A stretch of 64,000 nt of DNA from Streptosporangium pseudovulgare (GTDB lineage: Bacteria > Actinomycetota > Actinomycetes > Streptosporangiales > Streptosporangiaceae). The notes beneath the pieces were generated by a model. It was given only the letters and a program-made list of their open reading frames with translations, did not search any database and had not been told where the DNA came from. The DNA lies in contig NZ_BMQJ01000012.1 of assembly GCF_014648055.1 (NCBI RefSeq), positions 124,001 through 188,000 on the forward strand, in the 5' to 3' direction. Every line of letters starts with the position of its first letter. Within the stretch, counting starts at the first letter, position 1. The translations under genes were made by a program, and so were the position numbers. Of the stretch, positions 25,233 through 31,847 are shown in pieces.

Positions 25233-25531
25233 CGCTTCTCCCCCGCGTCCGCCGCGGCCTGCATCTGCGGGTCGCCCCAGGCCCGGCGGCGGACCCACCG
25301 GTGCACGTCGCCGCGGCCGGTCGGGTTGATCTCACGCGGGTTCACCAGGCGCTGGGAGCGGGAGGGCAGCACGCCGGGCCGCCCGCGGGTGACGGTGTCG
25401 CCGCCGTCGGCCGGGATGCCCGTCGCGATCAGGTACGCCTGGCCCGCCGGGACGCCGAGGATCCCGGCGATCTCCTCGTAGTCGCGTCCCTGTGACAGCA
25501 GCCGCAGCACCTGTTCCTTGCTCGGCATCAT
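25229..25531 (-). CDS. small HTH-like protein leading the fdh-nuo operon
   Basis: A 100-aa protein. Residues 5-40 (EQVLRLLSQGRDYEEIAGILGVPAGQAYLIATG) look like a helix-turn-helix of RNA-polymerase sigma-4 type. The tail is basic and contains HRWVRRRAWGDPQMQAA. Two consecutive ATG codons (25531, 25528) follow GGGAGGG, and the second has the better spacing. It overlaps fdhA as GTGA. It may be a small regulator or an assembly factor of formate dehydrogenase; the function is unknown. Confidence 0.75.
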   Translation of the reverse strand: MMPSKEQVLRLLSQGRDYEEIAGILGVPAGQAYLIATGIPADGGDTVTRGRPGVLPSRSQRLVNPREINPTGRGDVHRWVRRRAWGDPQMQAAADAGEKR

Positions 25532-25811
25532 CCCTCCCGCCGCCTCGCCCGGCCTACCCTGCTCCCTCCCACCCCCTCACGCCGTGGAATCCCCCGCGTA
25601 CGCGTTGATCAGGCAAAATCCGGGCGATCGCGCGGACCGGGGGCCCTACGGGGACGGACCGCACGGTCTCTGGGCACGGAAAACAACTGACAAAGGTCTC
25701 CCGCCCCGGGGTGTGGCGGATTGTGACGCCGGAGCCGCCGGACTGGAGTGGGGGCGGCAGACGAAGGCCGTCTTCGCGGCCTCACCGAGCGCACCCGGCT
25801 GGAGCGGAACA
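25532..25811. promoter_or_regulatory. divergent intergenic region between the fdh-nuo and ccm operons
   Basis: About 280 bp separate the divergent operons; the sequence 25595-25700 is the least GC-rich part. It should hold both promoters. An FNR half-site-like TTGAT at 25605 lacks its partner arm. No convincing palindrome was found. The ccmC frame is open through this region, but the composition is not coding-like. Confidence 0.45.
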
Positions 25812-26510
25812 TTGCCTCACCGCGACACGTGCCCCCACTCCGCGGTCGCCGCCCTGGCGGCCTCCGCCGCCCTGGTGACCGGTCTCGTCCTCGCGCCCGC
25901 CGACGCGGTGCAGGGCGAGGCGCAGCGTCTCATGTACGTGCACGTCCCGGCGGCCTGGACCGCCTACACCGCGTTCACCGTCACGGCGGTCTCCGGCCTG
26001 GCCGTCCTGGCCCGCCGCGGCACGGTGTGGGACCGGGTGGGCCGGGCCGCCGCGGAGCTCGGCGCGGGGATGACGGCCCTCGCCGTGGCGCTGGGCATGA
26101 TCTGGGGGCGGCCGGTGTGGGGCGTCTGGTGGACGTGGGACCCGCGCCTGGTCGCCACGCTCGCCATGCTGCTGGCCTTCCTCACCTGCCTGGCGGTGCG
26201 GCGGTGGCACGGCGACGCCGCGCGCGGGGCCCGGGGCGCGGCCGTCGCGGGGGTGGCCGGCTTCGCGATGGTGCCCGTCACGCACTTCTCCGTCCTGTGG
26301 TGGCGGACGCTGCACCAGCCTCCCTCGGTGCTGCGCCCGCCCGGGGACGTGCCGGTGGACCCGCCGATGCTGGCCGCCCTGGCCGCCGGGGTCCTGGCGT
26401 TCACCCTGCTCGGATGCCTGGTGGTCGCCCGGCGGGTCCGCGCGCTGGACGCCGCCGCGGCGGCCCCGGCGGAACACGTCAGCCGCGCCGCGCTGGGGAG
26501 GGCCGCGTGA
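25812..26510 (+). CDS. ccmC: cytochrome c maturation heme-handling protein CcmC
   Basis: A 232-aa membrane protein with six hydrophobic segments and the heme-handling WWD motif VWGVWWTWDPRL. Conserved histidines flank it (YVHVPAAWTAY and THFSVLWWRTLHQP). In System I, CcmC loads heme onto CcmE. A TTG start at 25812 is proposed because GGAG lies 7 nt upstream and the resulting length fits the family. It overlaps the next ORF by GTGA. The usual ABC partners CcmA and CcmB are not encoded nearby. Confidence 0.88.
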   Translation: MPHRDTCPHSAVAALAASAALVTGLVLAPADAVQGEAQRLMYVHVPAAWTAYTAFTVTAVSGLAVLARRGTVWDRVGRAAAELGAGMTALAVALGMIWGRPVWGVWWTWDPRLVATLAMLLAFLTCLAVRRWHGDAARGARGAAVAGVAGFAMVPVTHFSVLWWRTLHQPPSVLRPPGDVPVDPPMLAALAAGVLAFTLLGCLVVARRVRALDAAAAAPAEHVSRAALGRAA

Positions 26511-26599
26511 CCGGCTGGGGATGGGTGTGGGCCGGTTACCTGCTCACCGCCGCCACCTGGACGGCGTACCTGCTCCGATCGGGCCGGCGGCCGTCGTGA
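26507..26599 (+). CDS. ccmD: CcmD-like small heme exporter protein
   Basis: A 30-aa ORF between ccmC and ccmE, coupled at both ends (GTGA overlaps with each). It contains one hydrophobic helix (VWAGYLLTAATWTAYLL) with a Trp/Tyr-rich start and a basic end, the usual form of CcmD. CcmD stabilises the CcmC-CcmE complex. It is very short even for CcmD, so it is identified by position and pattern only. Confidence 0.65.
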   Translation: MTGWGWVWAGYLLTAATWTAYLLRSGRRPS

Positions 26600-27057
26600 T
26601 CCCGCCCCGCCGACGGCTCCGGCGCCCGCCGTCCGCTCCGTGGACGCGGCGCCGCCCGCTCCCGGACCGGGTACGGCGCCGCCTGCCGCTGCTGCTCGTC
26701 GGCGTCGCCGCGCTCGCCCTCGGCGCCCTGGCGTTCTCCGGGATCGGGGACGGGATGGTGTACTACCGCACGCCCACCGAACTCGCCGGGCACGACGCCG
26801 GGCCGGCCGGCCGGCTGCGGGTCGGCGGGCTGGTGCTGCCGCACTCGGTGCGGGCCGAGGGGGACGCCCTCCGCTTCCGGCTGAGCGACGGCGTCGGCAC
26901 CGTGGAGGTGCTCCACCGGGGCGAGGTCCCGCCGGTGTTCCGCGAGGGGCAGGGGGCCGTGGCCGAGGGCGTGCTCGGTCCCGGCGGGGTGTTCCGCTCG
27001 GACCGCCTGATGGTCAAGCACTCCGACGAGTACCGCGCCGCGGAGCCGGCCCGGTGA
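26596..27057 (+). CDS. ccmE: heme chaperone CcmE
   Basis: A 153-aa protein. A basic N-terminus and one transmembrane helix (LPLLLVGVAALALGALAF) precede an OB-fold beta domain. Near the end is LMVKHSDEYRAAEPAR, which aligns with the E. coli heme-binding segment LAKHDENY, so the covalent heme His is present (the CxxxY variant is not). It receives heme from CcmC and delivers it to CcmF. The GTG at 26596 overlaps the ccmD stop, and its own stop overlaps ccmF. Confidence 0.88.
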   Translation: MIPPRRRLRRPPSAPWTRRRPLPDRVRRRLPLLLVGVAALALGALAFSGIGDGMVYYRTPTELAGHDAGPAGRLRVGGLVLPHSVRAEGDALRFRLSDGVGTVEVLHRGEVPPVFREGQGAVAEGVLGPGGVFRSDRLMVKHSDEYRAAEPAR

Positions 27058-29330
27058 AGTGCCTGCTGGGAACGCTCGCGCTCTGGGCCGGCGCGGCGGG
27101 TTCGGCGGTCGCCGCCCTCGCCTGGGCCGGCCTCGCCGGACGCCGTACGGCGGTGGCCGCCACGGCGGCGGCGGCCGGCGGCGCGGCGGCGGCGTTCGCC
27201 GTCCTGGAGTGGGCCCTGCTCACCCGCGACTTCCAGGTCGGATTCGTGGCCCGCAACGGCGGGCGGGGCGTCCCGCCCTACTACACCTTCACCAGCCTGT
27301 GGTCGGCCGTCGAGGGCTCGCTGGTGCTGTGGGCGCTCGTGCTCACCGGGTGCGCCCTCGTCACCGGGCTCGGCCGGGACGAGGGACCGCACCGGCGGAT
27401 CGCGATGGCCGTGCTCATGACGCTGTGCGCGTGCTTCCTCGCCCTCGTCCCGCTGGCCGCGAACCCCTTCCGGGAGGTCGCCGTTCCCCCTGCGGACGGC
27501 CCCGGGCCCAATCCCCTGCTGCGCGGCCACCCCCTCATGGGGATCCACCCGCCGCTGCTGTACCTCGGCTACCTCGCCCTGGCCGTGCCGTTCGCCCTCG
27601 GGGTCGCGAGCCTGGTCGCGGGGCACGCCGGACGTCCGGTGGTGCGGGCGATGCGGCGGTGGACGCTCGCCGCCTGGGCCGCGCTGACCGCCGGCATCGT
27701 GCTGGGCGCCTGGTGGTCCTACGGCGTGCTCGGCTGGGGCGGCTACTGGGAGTGGGACCCGGTGGAGAACGCCTCGATCGTCCCGTGGTTCACCGCGACG
27801 GCGTCCCTGCACTCGCTGGCCGTACGGGATCGCCACGGCTCGCTGGGGCCGTGGGCCGCGGCGCTCGCGACGGCGGGGTTCCCGCTGGCGCTGCTGGGGA
27901 CGTTCCTCACCCGCGGCGGGGCGGTCGCCAGCGTCCACTCCTTCACCCGGTCAGCCGTGGGCCCGCCGCTGCTGGGCATCCTCACCGCGACCCTCATCGC
28001 GACCTGCGGCCTGCTGGTGTGGCGGGCCGGGCGGCTCCGCCGGGCCGGGGAGGTCCCCGGCGGAAACGGCCGCGGGACGCCGGTCGGGAACGCCTCCGGC
28101 GACGGCCACGGGACACCGGTCGGGAATACCCCCGGCGGAAACGGCCGCGGGACGTTGGTCGGGGATGCACGCGGTGACGGCCGCGGGACGTTGGTCGGGG
28201 ATGCACGCGGTGACGGCCGCGGGACGTTGGTCGGGGATGCACGCGGTGACGGCCGCGGGACGTTGGTCGGGGCCGGTGTCGCGCTGCTGGTCACCCTGGC
28301 GTTCACCGTGCTCCTCGGCACCCTGTACCCGCTGGTCGTGAAGGTTCTCGACGGGGCGGACGTCTCCGTCGGCCCGCCGTACTTCAACCGGGTGACCGTC
28401 CCGCTCGCCTTGGCGCTGCTCGTGCTCATGGCGGTGGCCCCGCTCATCCCCCCGAACCGGGCGCGACCGCCGCTGCGGCGGCTGGCCTGGCCGGTCGCGG
28501 CGGGCGCGGCGACCGTCGCGGCCCTCGGCTTCGGCGGACTCGGCGGACTCGGCGGTTCCGGCGGCGGTCACGGGCCCCTGCCACTGGTGGCCTTCGGGCT
28601 CGGGGCGTTCGTCCTCGCGGCCACCGCGCTCCGCGTCCGCGAGGTCGCCGGGCGGCACGGCCCTGCCGCGCCGGTCCGCGCGTCCGTCCGGCGGCGGCTG
28701 GGCGGCTCCGCCGTCCACGCGGGGGTCGCGCTGGCCGCCGTGGCGGTCGCCGGCTCCTCGGCGTACACCCATGACACACGGGGACGCCTGGAACCGGGGG
28801 ACGTCCTGCGGACCGGCGGGTACGTCCTGCGACTCGACGGCGTGGAACGGCGGCGCGACGCCGACGCCATGTCCGTCGCCGCGCGGGTGAGCGTCTTCGA
28901 GGACGGCCGCCCGGCCGGGACCCTGCGCCCGTCGATCACCTTCTACCCGGCGAGCGGCGCGCCCCCGGTCGGCGCCCCCGCCGTGCGCACCGGGCCGCTG
29001 GCCGACCTCTACGTCACCGTCTCGGAGGTGGATCCGGCGGACGGTACGGCGGTGCTGCGCGCGGCCGTCAACCCGCTGATGGCCCTGCTGTGGGCATCCG
29101 GAGCCGTGATGGTGCTCGGCGCCCTGGCGGCCCTGCCCCGCCCTGCGGCGCGGCGCTCGCGGTGGACGCGGTGGGCACAGCGGACGCGGCGAACGCGGCG
29201 AACGCGGTGGGCACGGCAGGCGCCGTCCGTGCGGACCGGTGGGACCGGGACACCCGCCGTGACTGTACGGGAGGACCCGGGCGGATCCGGCGTGGACGGC
29301 CGCGAGACCGTGGGAGGGCAGGTCCGGTGA
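27054..29330 (+). CDS. ccmF: cytochrome c heme lyase subunit CcmF, with internal repeat insertion
   Basis: A 758-aa polytopic membrane protein. The WWD heme motif is WGGYWEWDPVENAS near residue 230, with PPYYTFTSLWSAVEGS and GIHPPLLYLGY upstream as in CcmF/NrfE. CcmF with CcmH attaches heme to apocytochrome. Between two transmembrane segments, around residues 338-408, sits a Gly-rich array of a 12-residue unit (GRGTLVGDARGD) with older copies before it; other CcmF proteins have only a short loop there. The C-terminal tail is basic and low-complexity. The GTG at 27054 overlaps the ccmE stop. Confidence 0.9.
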   Translation: MKCLLGTLALWAGAAGSAVAALAWAGLAGRRTAVAATAAAAGGAAAAFAVLEWALLTRDFQVGFVARNGGRGVPPYYTFTSLWSAVEGSLVLWALVLTGCALVTGLGRDEGPHRRIAMAVLMTLCACFLALVPLAANPFREVAVPPADGPGPNPLLRGHPLMGIHPPLLYLGYLALAVPFALGVASLVAGHAGRPVVRAMRRWTLAAWAALTAGIVLGAWWSYGVLGWGGYWEWDPVENASIVPWFTATASLHSLAVRDRHGSLGPWAAALATAGFPLALLGTFLTRGGAVASVHSFTRSAVGPPLLGILTATLIATCGLLVWRAGRLRRAGEVPGGNGRGTPVGNASGDGHGTPVGNTPGGNGRGTLVGDARGDGRGTLVGDARGDGRGTLVGDARGDGRGTLVGAGVALLVTLAFTVLLGTLYPLVVKVLDGADVSVGPPYFNRVTVPLALALLVLMAVAPLIPPNRARPPLRRLAWPVAAGAATVAALGFGGLGGLGGSGGGHGPLPLVAFGLGAFVLAATALRVREVAGRHGPAAPVRASVRRRLGGSAVHAGVALAAVAVAGSSAYTHDTRGRLEPGDVLRTGGYVLRLDGVERRRDADAMSVAARVSVFEDGRPAGTLRPSITFYPASGAPPVGAPAVRTGPLADLYVTVSEVDPADGTAVLRAAVNPLMALLWASGAVMVLGALAALPRPAARRSRWTRWAQRTRRTRRTRWARQAPSVRTGGTGTPAVTVREDPGGSGVDGRETVGGQVR
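28065..28275 (+). repeat. 36-bp in-frame minisatellite inside ccmF
   Basis: Three exact 36-bp copies start at 28143, 28179 and 28215, with a truncated fourth at 28251. Diverged copies of the same theme (GGCCGCGGGACG...GGTCGGG) occupy 28065-28142. The unit encodes 12 residues, so slippage leaves the frame intact. The exactness of three copies argues for recent expansion. Confidence 0.93.
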
Positions 29331-29379
29331 ACCCGACGAACCCGACAGGGCAGGTCCGGTGAACCCGACGAACCCGACA
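29316..29379 (+). repeat. 32-bp exact tandem duplication at the ccmF/ccmG junction
   Basis: A 32-bp segment at 29316-29347 is repeated exactly at 29348-29379. Each copy contains GGTCCGGTGAACCCG, which holds a stop (TGA) and a start (GTG) in overlap. The first copy ends ccmF, and the second starts ccmG. As 32 is not a multiple of three, the duplication moved the ccmG start into a different frame from the first GTG. Confidence 0.9.
29327..29362 (+). CDS. 11-codon mini-ORF between ccmF and ccmG
   Basis: The GTG in the first repeat copy opens a frame of 11 codons (VNPTNPTGQVR) that stops at the TGA overlapping the ccmG start. It bridges the two genes by double GTGA coupling. It is probably not a functional peptide. 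Its value would be in keeping reinitiating ribosomes on the message. Confidence 0.3.
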   Translation: MNPTNPTGQVR

Positions 29380-30051
29380 GGGCCGGTGGACCCGGCAGAC
29401 CCGATGGGTCCGGCGAACCCGGCTGATCCGGCAGGTCCGGGGAGTCTCATGGACCCGGCCGGTCCGGTGGACACGGTGGATCCGCCGGCCCCGGCCGGTC
29501 CCTCACGGAGGTGGCGTTATCCCGCGCTGCTCCTGGTCGCCGCGGCGGTGATGGCCCTGTCGGCGATCCTCGCCCGCGGTCTCGCGCGCGGACCGGTGGA
29601 ACCGGCGGTGCCCGCCGACCGGCCGGCCCCGAAGCTGTCCGGCACCACCCTGGACGGCGCGCGGTTCACGCTCGGCGAGCTGCGGGGACACGTCGTGCTC
29701 GTGAACGTCTGGGCGTCCTGGTGCGAGTCGTGCCGTGAGGAGTTCCCACTCGTCGTGGAGACCGCGCGGCGGCTCGGCCCGCGAGGACTGCGGATCGTGG
29801 GGGTGGACACCCGCGACACCCGGGAGGCCGCCCGGCTGTTCCTGCGCGAGTCCGGCGTGACCGGCGTGACCGGCGTGAACGTCCCCGTCCAGCTCTTCGA
29901 CCCGGACGGCCGGCTGGCCCTCGAACTCGGCGTGCTCGGCGTGCCGGAGACCTTCCTGGTCGGCCGGGACGGCCGGATCGCCGACCGCGTGCTCGGCCCG
30001 GTGACACAGCGGTGGATCGACCGCGCCGTACTGCCCCGGCTCACGCCATGA
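29359..30051 (+). CDS. ccmG: CcmG/DsbE-type membrane-anchored thioredoxin
   Basis: A 230-aa protein. A Pro/Asp/Asn/Gly-rich low-complexity N-terminus (about 45 residues of NPxxPxGP-like repeats) precedes one transmembrane helix and a thioredoxin fold with active site WASWCESC (about residue 119-124) and cis-Pro VPETFLV. It would reduce apocytochrome CxxCH thiols or CcmH. The disordered N-terminus appears to have grown by tandem duplication of the start region. The ATG of ccmH overlaps its stop. Confidence 0.88.
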   Translation: MNPTNPTGPVDPADPMGPANPADPAGPGSLMDPAGPVDTVDPPAPAGPSRRWRYPALLLVAAAVMALSAILARGLARGPVEPAVPADRPAPKLSGTTLDGARFTLGELRGHVVLVNVWASWCESCREEFPLVVETARRLGPRGLRIVGVDTRDTREAARLFLRESGVTGVTGVNVPVQLFDPDGRLALELGVLGVPETFLVGRDGRIADRVLGPVTQRWIDRAVLPRLTP

Positions 30052-30989
30052 GACGCCGGCTCGCGGTCGCGGGGCTGATCGTTCTCGTGGCGCTCGCCTG
30101 CGCGGCGGTGTGGCGCGCGGGCCGAAGCGAACCGGCCCTCGGCGAGCGTGTCATGGAGGTGGCCGCGACGCTGCGCTGCCCCGACTGCCAGGGGCTGTCC
30201 GCCGCCGAGTCGCCGTCGAAGCTGGCCGGGGCCATGCGCGCGGAGATCGGCCGCCGGCTCGCCCGGGGCCGGGATCCCGAGTCGATCCGGGAGTACTTCG
30301 TGCGGCGCTACGGCGAGCGGATCCTGCTGTCGCCGCCGATGTCCGGAGCCTCGGCGGCCCTGTGGGCGCTCCCCGTCGTCGTGCTGGCCGCGGGCTGCGC
30401 CGCCGTCGTCCGCACCGCCCGCCGGGAGCGTCCCGTGACGCCTGCCGCAGGACGCTCCTCCGGAGCAGGTGTTCCCTCGCCGAGGTCCCGTGCCGGGCTC
30501 GCCGGGGCGGTCCTGCTGACGGCGGCCTGCGCCGGAGGCGTCGCCGCCGCGACGCTCGCCCGGCCCGACGGCGTTCCGGCCCCCGCCCCCGTCGTCTCCG
30601 CCGCCGCTCCGAGGGCCGGGGAACCACCGGAGAGCCCGGACTCCCTGCTCGCCCTCGGCCGCCGCCTGGACGCCCGCGGTGAGACCGGACAGGCCGTACA
30701 GGTCTACCGCGAGGCCGTACGGCTCAGCCCACGCGACCGCACGGCCCGCCGCCTCCTCGGCCTCGCCCTGATCAGGGCCGGGCGGCCCGCCGAGGCCGTA
30801 CCGGTGCTCCGCCCGGCGGCCAGGCGTTCCCCCCGCGACCCCGATGTCCTGCTGGCGCTCGGAGCGGCGGAGATCACCGCCGACCCGCCGGCCGGGCGGC
30901 GGACGCTGCGGCGGTTCCTGCGGTTCGCCCGCCCCGGGCATCCCGCGATCGCCGCGGTCCGCCGCGTCCTGAGAGAGGAGACCGCGTGA
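30048..30989 (+). CDS. ccmH: CcmH with C-terminal TPR (CcmH/CcmI-like fusion)
   Basis: A 313-aa protein. After an N-terminal helix comes the CcmH domain with redox motif LRCPDCQGLSAAES and the helical SPPMSG element; a second and third helix follow. From about residue 200 there is a TPR region (LLALGRRLDARGETGQAVQVYREAVRLSPRD and onwards), the job done by CcmI/CycH in proteobacteria. It binds apocytochrome c and reduces its CxxCH for heme attachment by CcmF. The ATG at 30048 overlaps the ccmG stop. Confidence 0.87.
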   Translation: MRRRLAVAGLIVLVALACAAVWRAGRSEPALGERVMEVAATLRCPDCQGLSAAESPSKLAGAMRAEIGRRLARGRDPESIREYFVRRYGERILLSPPMSGASAALWALPVVVLAAGCAAVVRTARRERPVTPAAGRSSGAGVPSPRSRAGLAGAVLLTAACAGGVAAATLARPDGVPAPAPVVSAAAPRAGEPPESPDSLLALGRRLDARGETGQAVQVYREAVRLSPRDRTARRLLGLALIRAGRPAEAVPVLRPAARRSPRDPDVLLALGAAEITADPPAGRRTLRRFLRFARPGHPAIAAVRRVLREETA

Positions 30990-31393
30990 TGCGGCGTTCC
31001 CTGGTCGTCTCGGCCGTCCTGGGCCTCCTGCCCCTCCCGGCCGCCGCCTGCGGCGGTCAGGCGACGACGGTTCCGGCGGGGGAGCCGGTGTCCCGGACGA
31101 ACGTCGGGCTCACCGAGTGGCGTGTGGGCGTGCGGGACCCCGTGCTCGCCCCCGGCAGGGTCGCGCTCGACGTCACCAACGCCGGGACCACCGCCCACGA
31201 CCTCGTCGTCACCGGACCCGGCGTGTCCGCCAGGACGCCCGTGCTCCCTCCGGGGGGCACCTTCGTGCTGCGCTTCACCGCCCGGCCCGGAACCCGCCTG
31301 GAGCTCTTCTGCTCCGTCGCCGGCCACGACGGGATGGGCATGCGCACCCACGCCAGGGTCGCCGGCGTGCTCGCCGGGGCCATCGGCGCGTGA
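30986..31393 (+). CDS. secreted cupredoxin-like copper protein
   Basis: A 135-aa protein. A signal peptide ends near LPAAACGG, possibly a lipoprotein site. The domain carries type-1 copper ligands in cupredoxin order: His in TTAHDLVV, then Cys, His and Met in LELFCSVAGHDGMGM. It may carry electrons or deliver copper to the CuA/CuB sites of the neighbouring caa3 oxidase. It is coupled to ccmH: GTG 30986 or ATG 30989, both served by AGGAG. Its 3' end overlaps the convergent 31275-31847 frame. Confidence 0.78.
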   Translation: MMRRSLVVSAVLGLLPLPAAACGGQATTVPAGEPVSRTNVGLTEWRVGVRDPVLAPGRVALDVTNAGTTAHDLVVTGPGVSARTPVLPPGGTFVLRFTARPGTRLELFCSVAGHDGMGMRTHARVAGVLAGAIGA

Positions 31394-31847
31394 ACGTCCC
31401 GGCCGTGACGCGGGTCGTCTCGGCCACGGCCCGGAGCCCGTCCCGAATCCGGGTTCCCTCCCAGGTCCAGACCCGGTTCCCGGCCCTGATCTCGATTCCG
31501 GTCGGGGCCCGCGGCGGACGGGTCCGCCGCCGTCCGCGGACGGCCCATCTCAGCAGCGCGGCCACCGCGACCAGGGCCAGCGCCCGCCGCAGCCGACGCG
31601 GGCGACGGCGAGGCCCGCCCTTCCTCTCCCACGGCCGTTCGCCCTCCTCCTCGGGCGGCCCGTGGACCGGGACCCCGGGGTAGGCCGCCTCCGCGCTCCC
31701 GCGGGCCTCCTCCTCGCTCTGGTACTCCAGATTGCTCCGCAGCCGGATCTCGCCGCCCTCGCCGCCCTCTTCCCCGGGGTGGACGTACCGCCACCCCCAG
31801 TAGCCGTCCGGCTGCCGCCACGTCTCGATCCGCTCCCCGCCCGTCAT
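31275..31847 (-). CDS. YegP/DUF1508-like protein with a transmembrane segment, last gene of the oxidase operon
   Basis: A 190-aa ORF. Residues 1-60 (ETWRQPDGYWGWRYVHPGEE...NLEYQSEEEARGSAEAAYPGV) resemble the short beta-alpha YegP/DUF1508 repeat. A basic region and a hydrophobic helix (RRALALVAVAALLRWAV) follow. Its ATG overlaps the qcrB stop (ATGA). The last 40 residues overlap the convergent cupredoxin gene and are Arg-rich, so the true functional end may lie earlier. No function can be assigned. Confidence 0.55.
   Translation of the reverse strand: MTGGERIETWRQPDGYWGWRYVHPGEEGGEGGEIRLRSNLEYQSEEEARGSAEAAYPGVPVHGPPEEEGERPWERKGGPRRRPRRLRRALALVAVAALLRWAVRGRRRTRPPRAPTGIEIRAGNRVWTWEGTRIRDGLRAVAETTRVTAGTFTRRWPRRARRRPWRGCACPSRRGRRRSRRAPGGFRAGR

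Noticed and set aside
25605-25620. FNR/Crp-like site TTGAT-CAGG-CAAAA in the fdh/ccm gap
   Set aside because: Only the left half matches the consensus; the right half lacks ATCAA. FNR itself is not expected in this group.
28143-28275. 36-bp repeats considered as a CRISPR array
   Set aside because: The copies are directly adjacent with no spacers and lie in frame within ccmF. This is a coding minisatellite.
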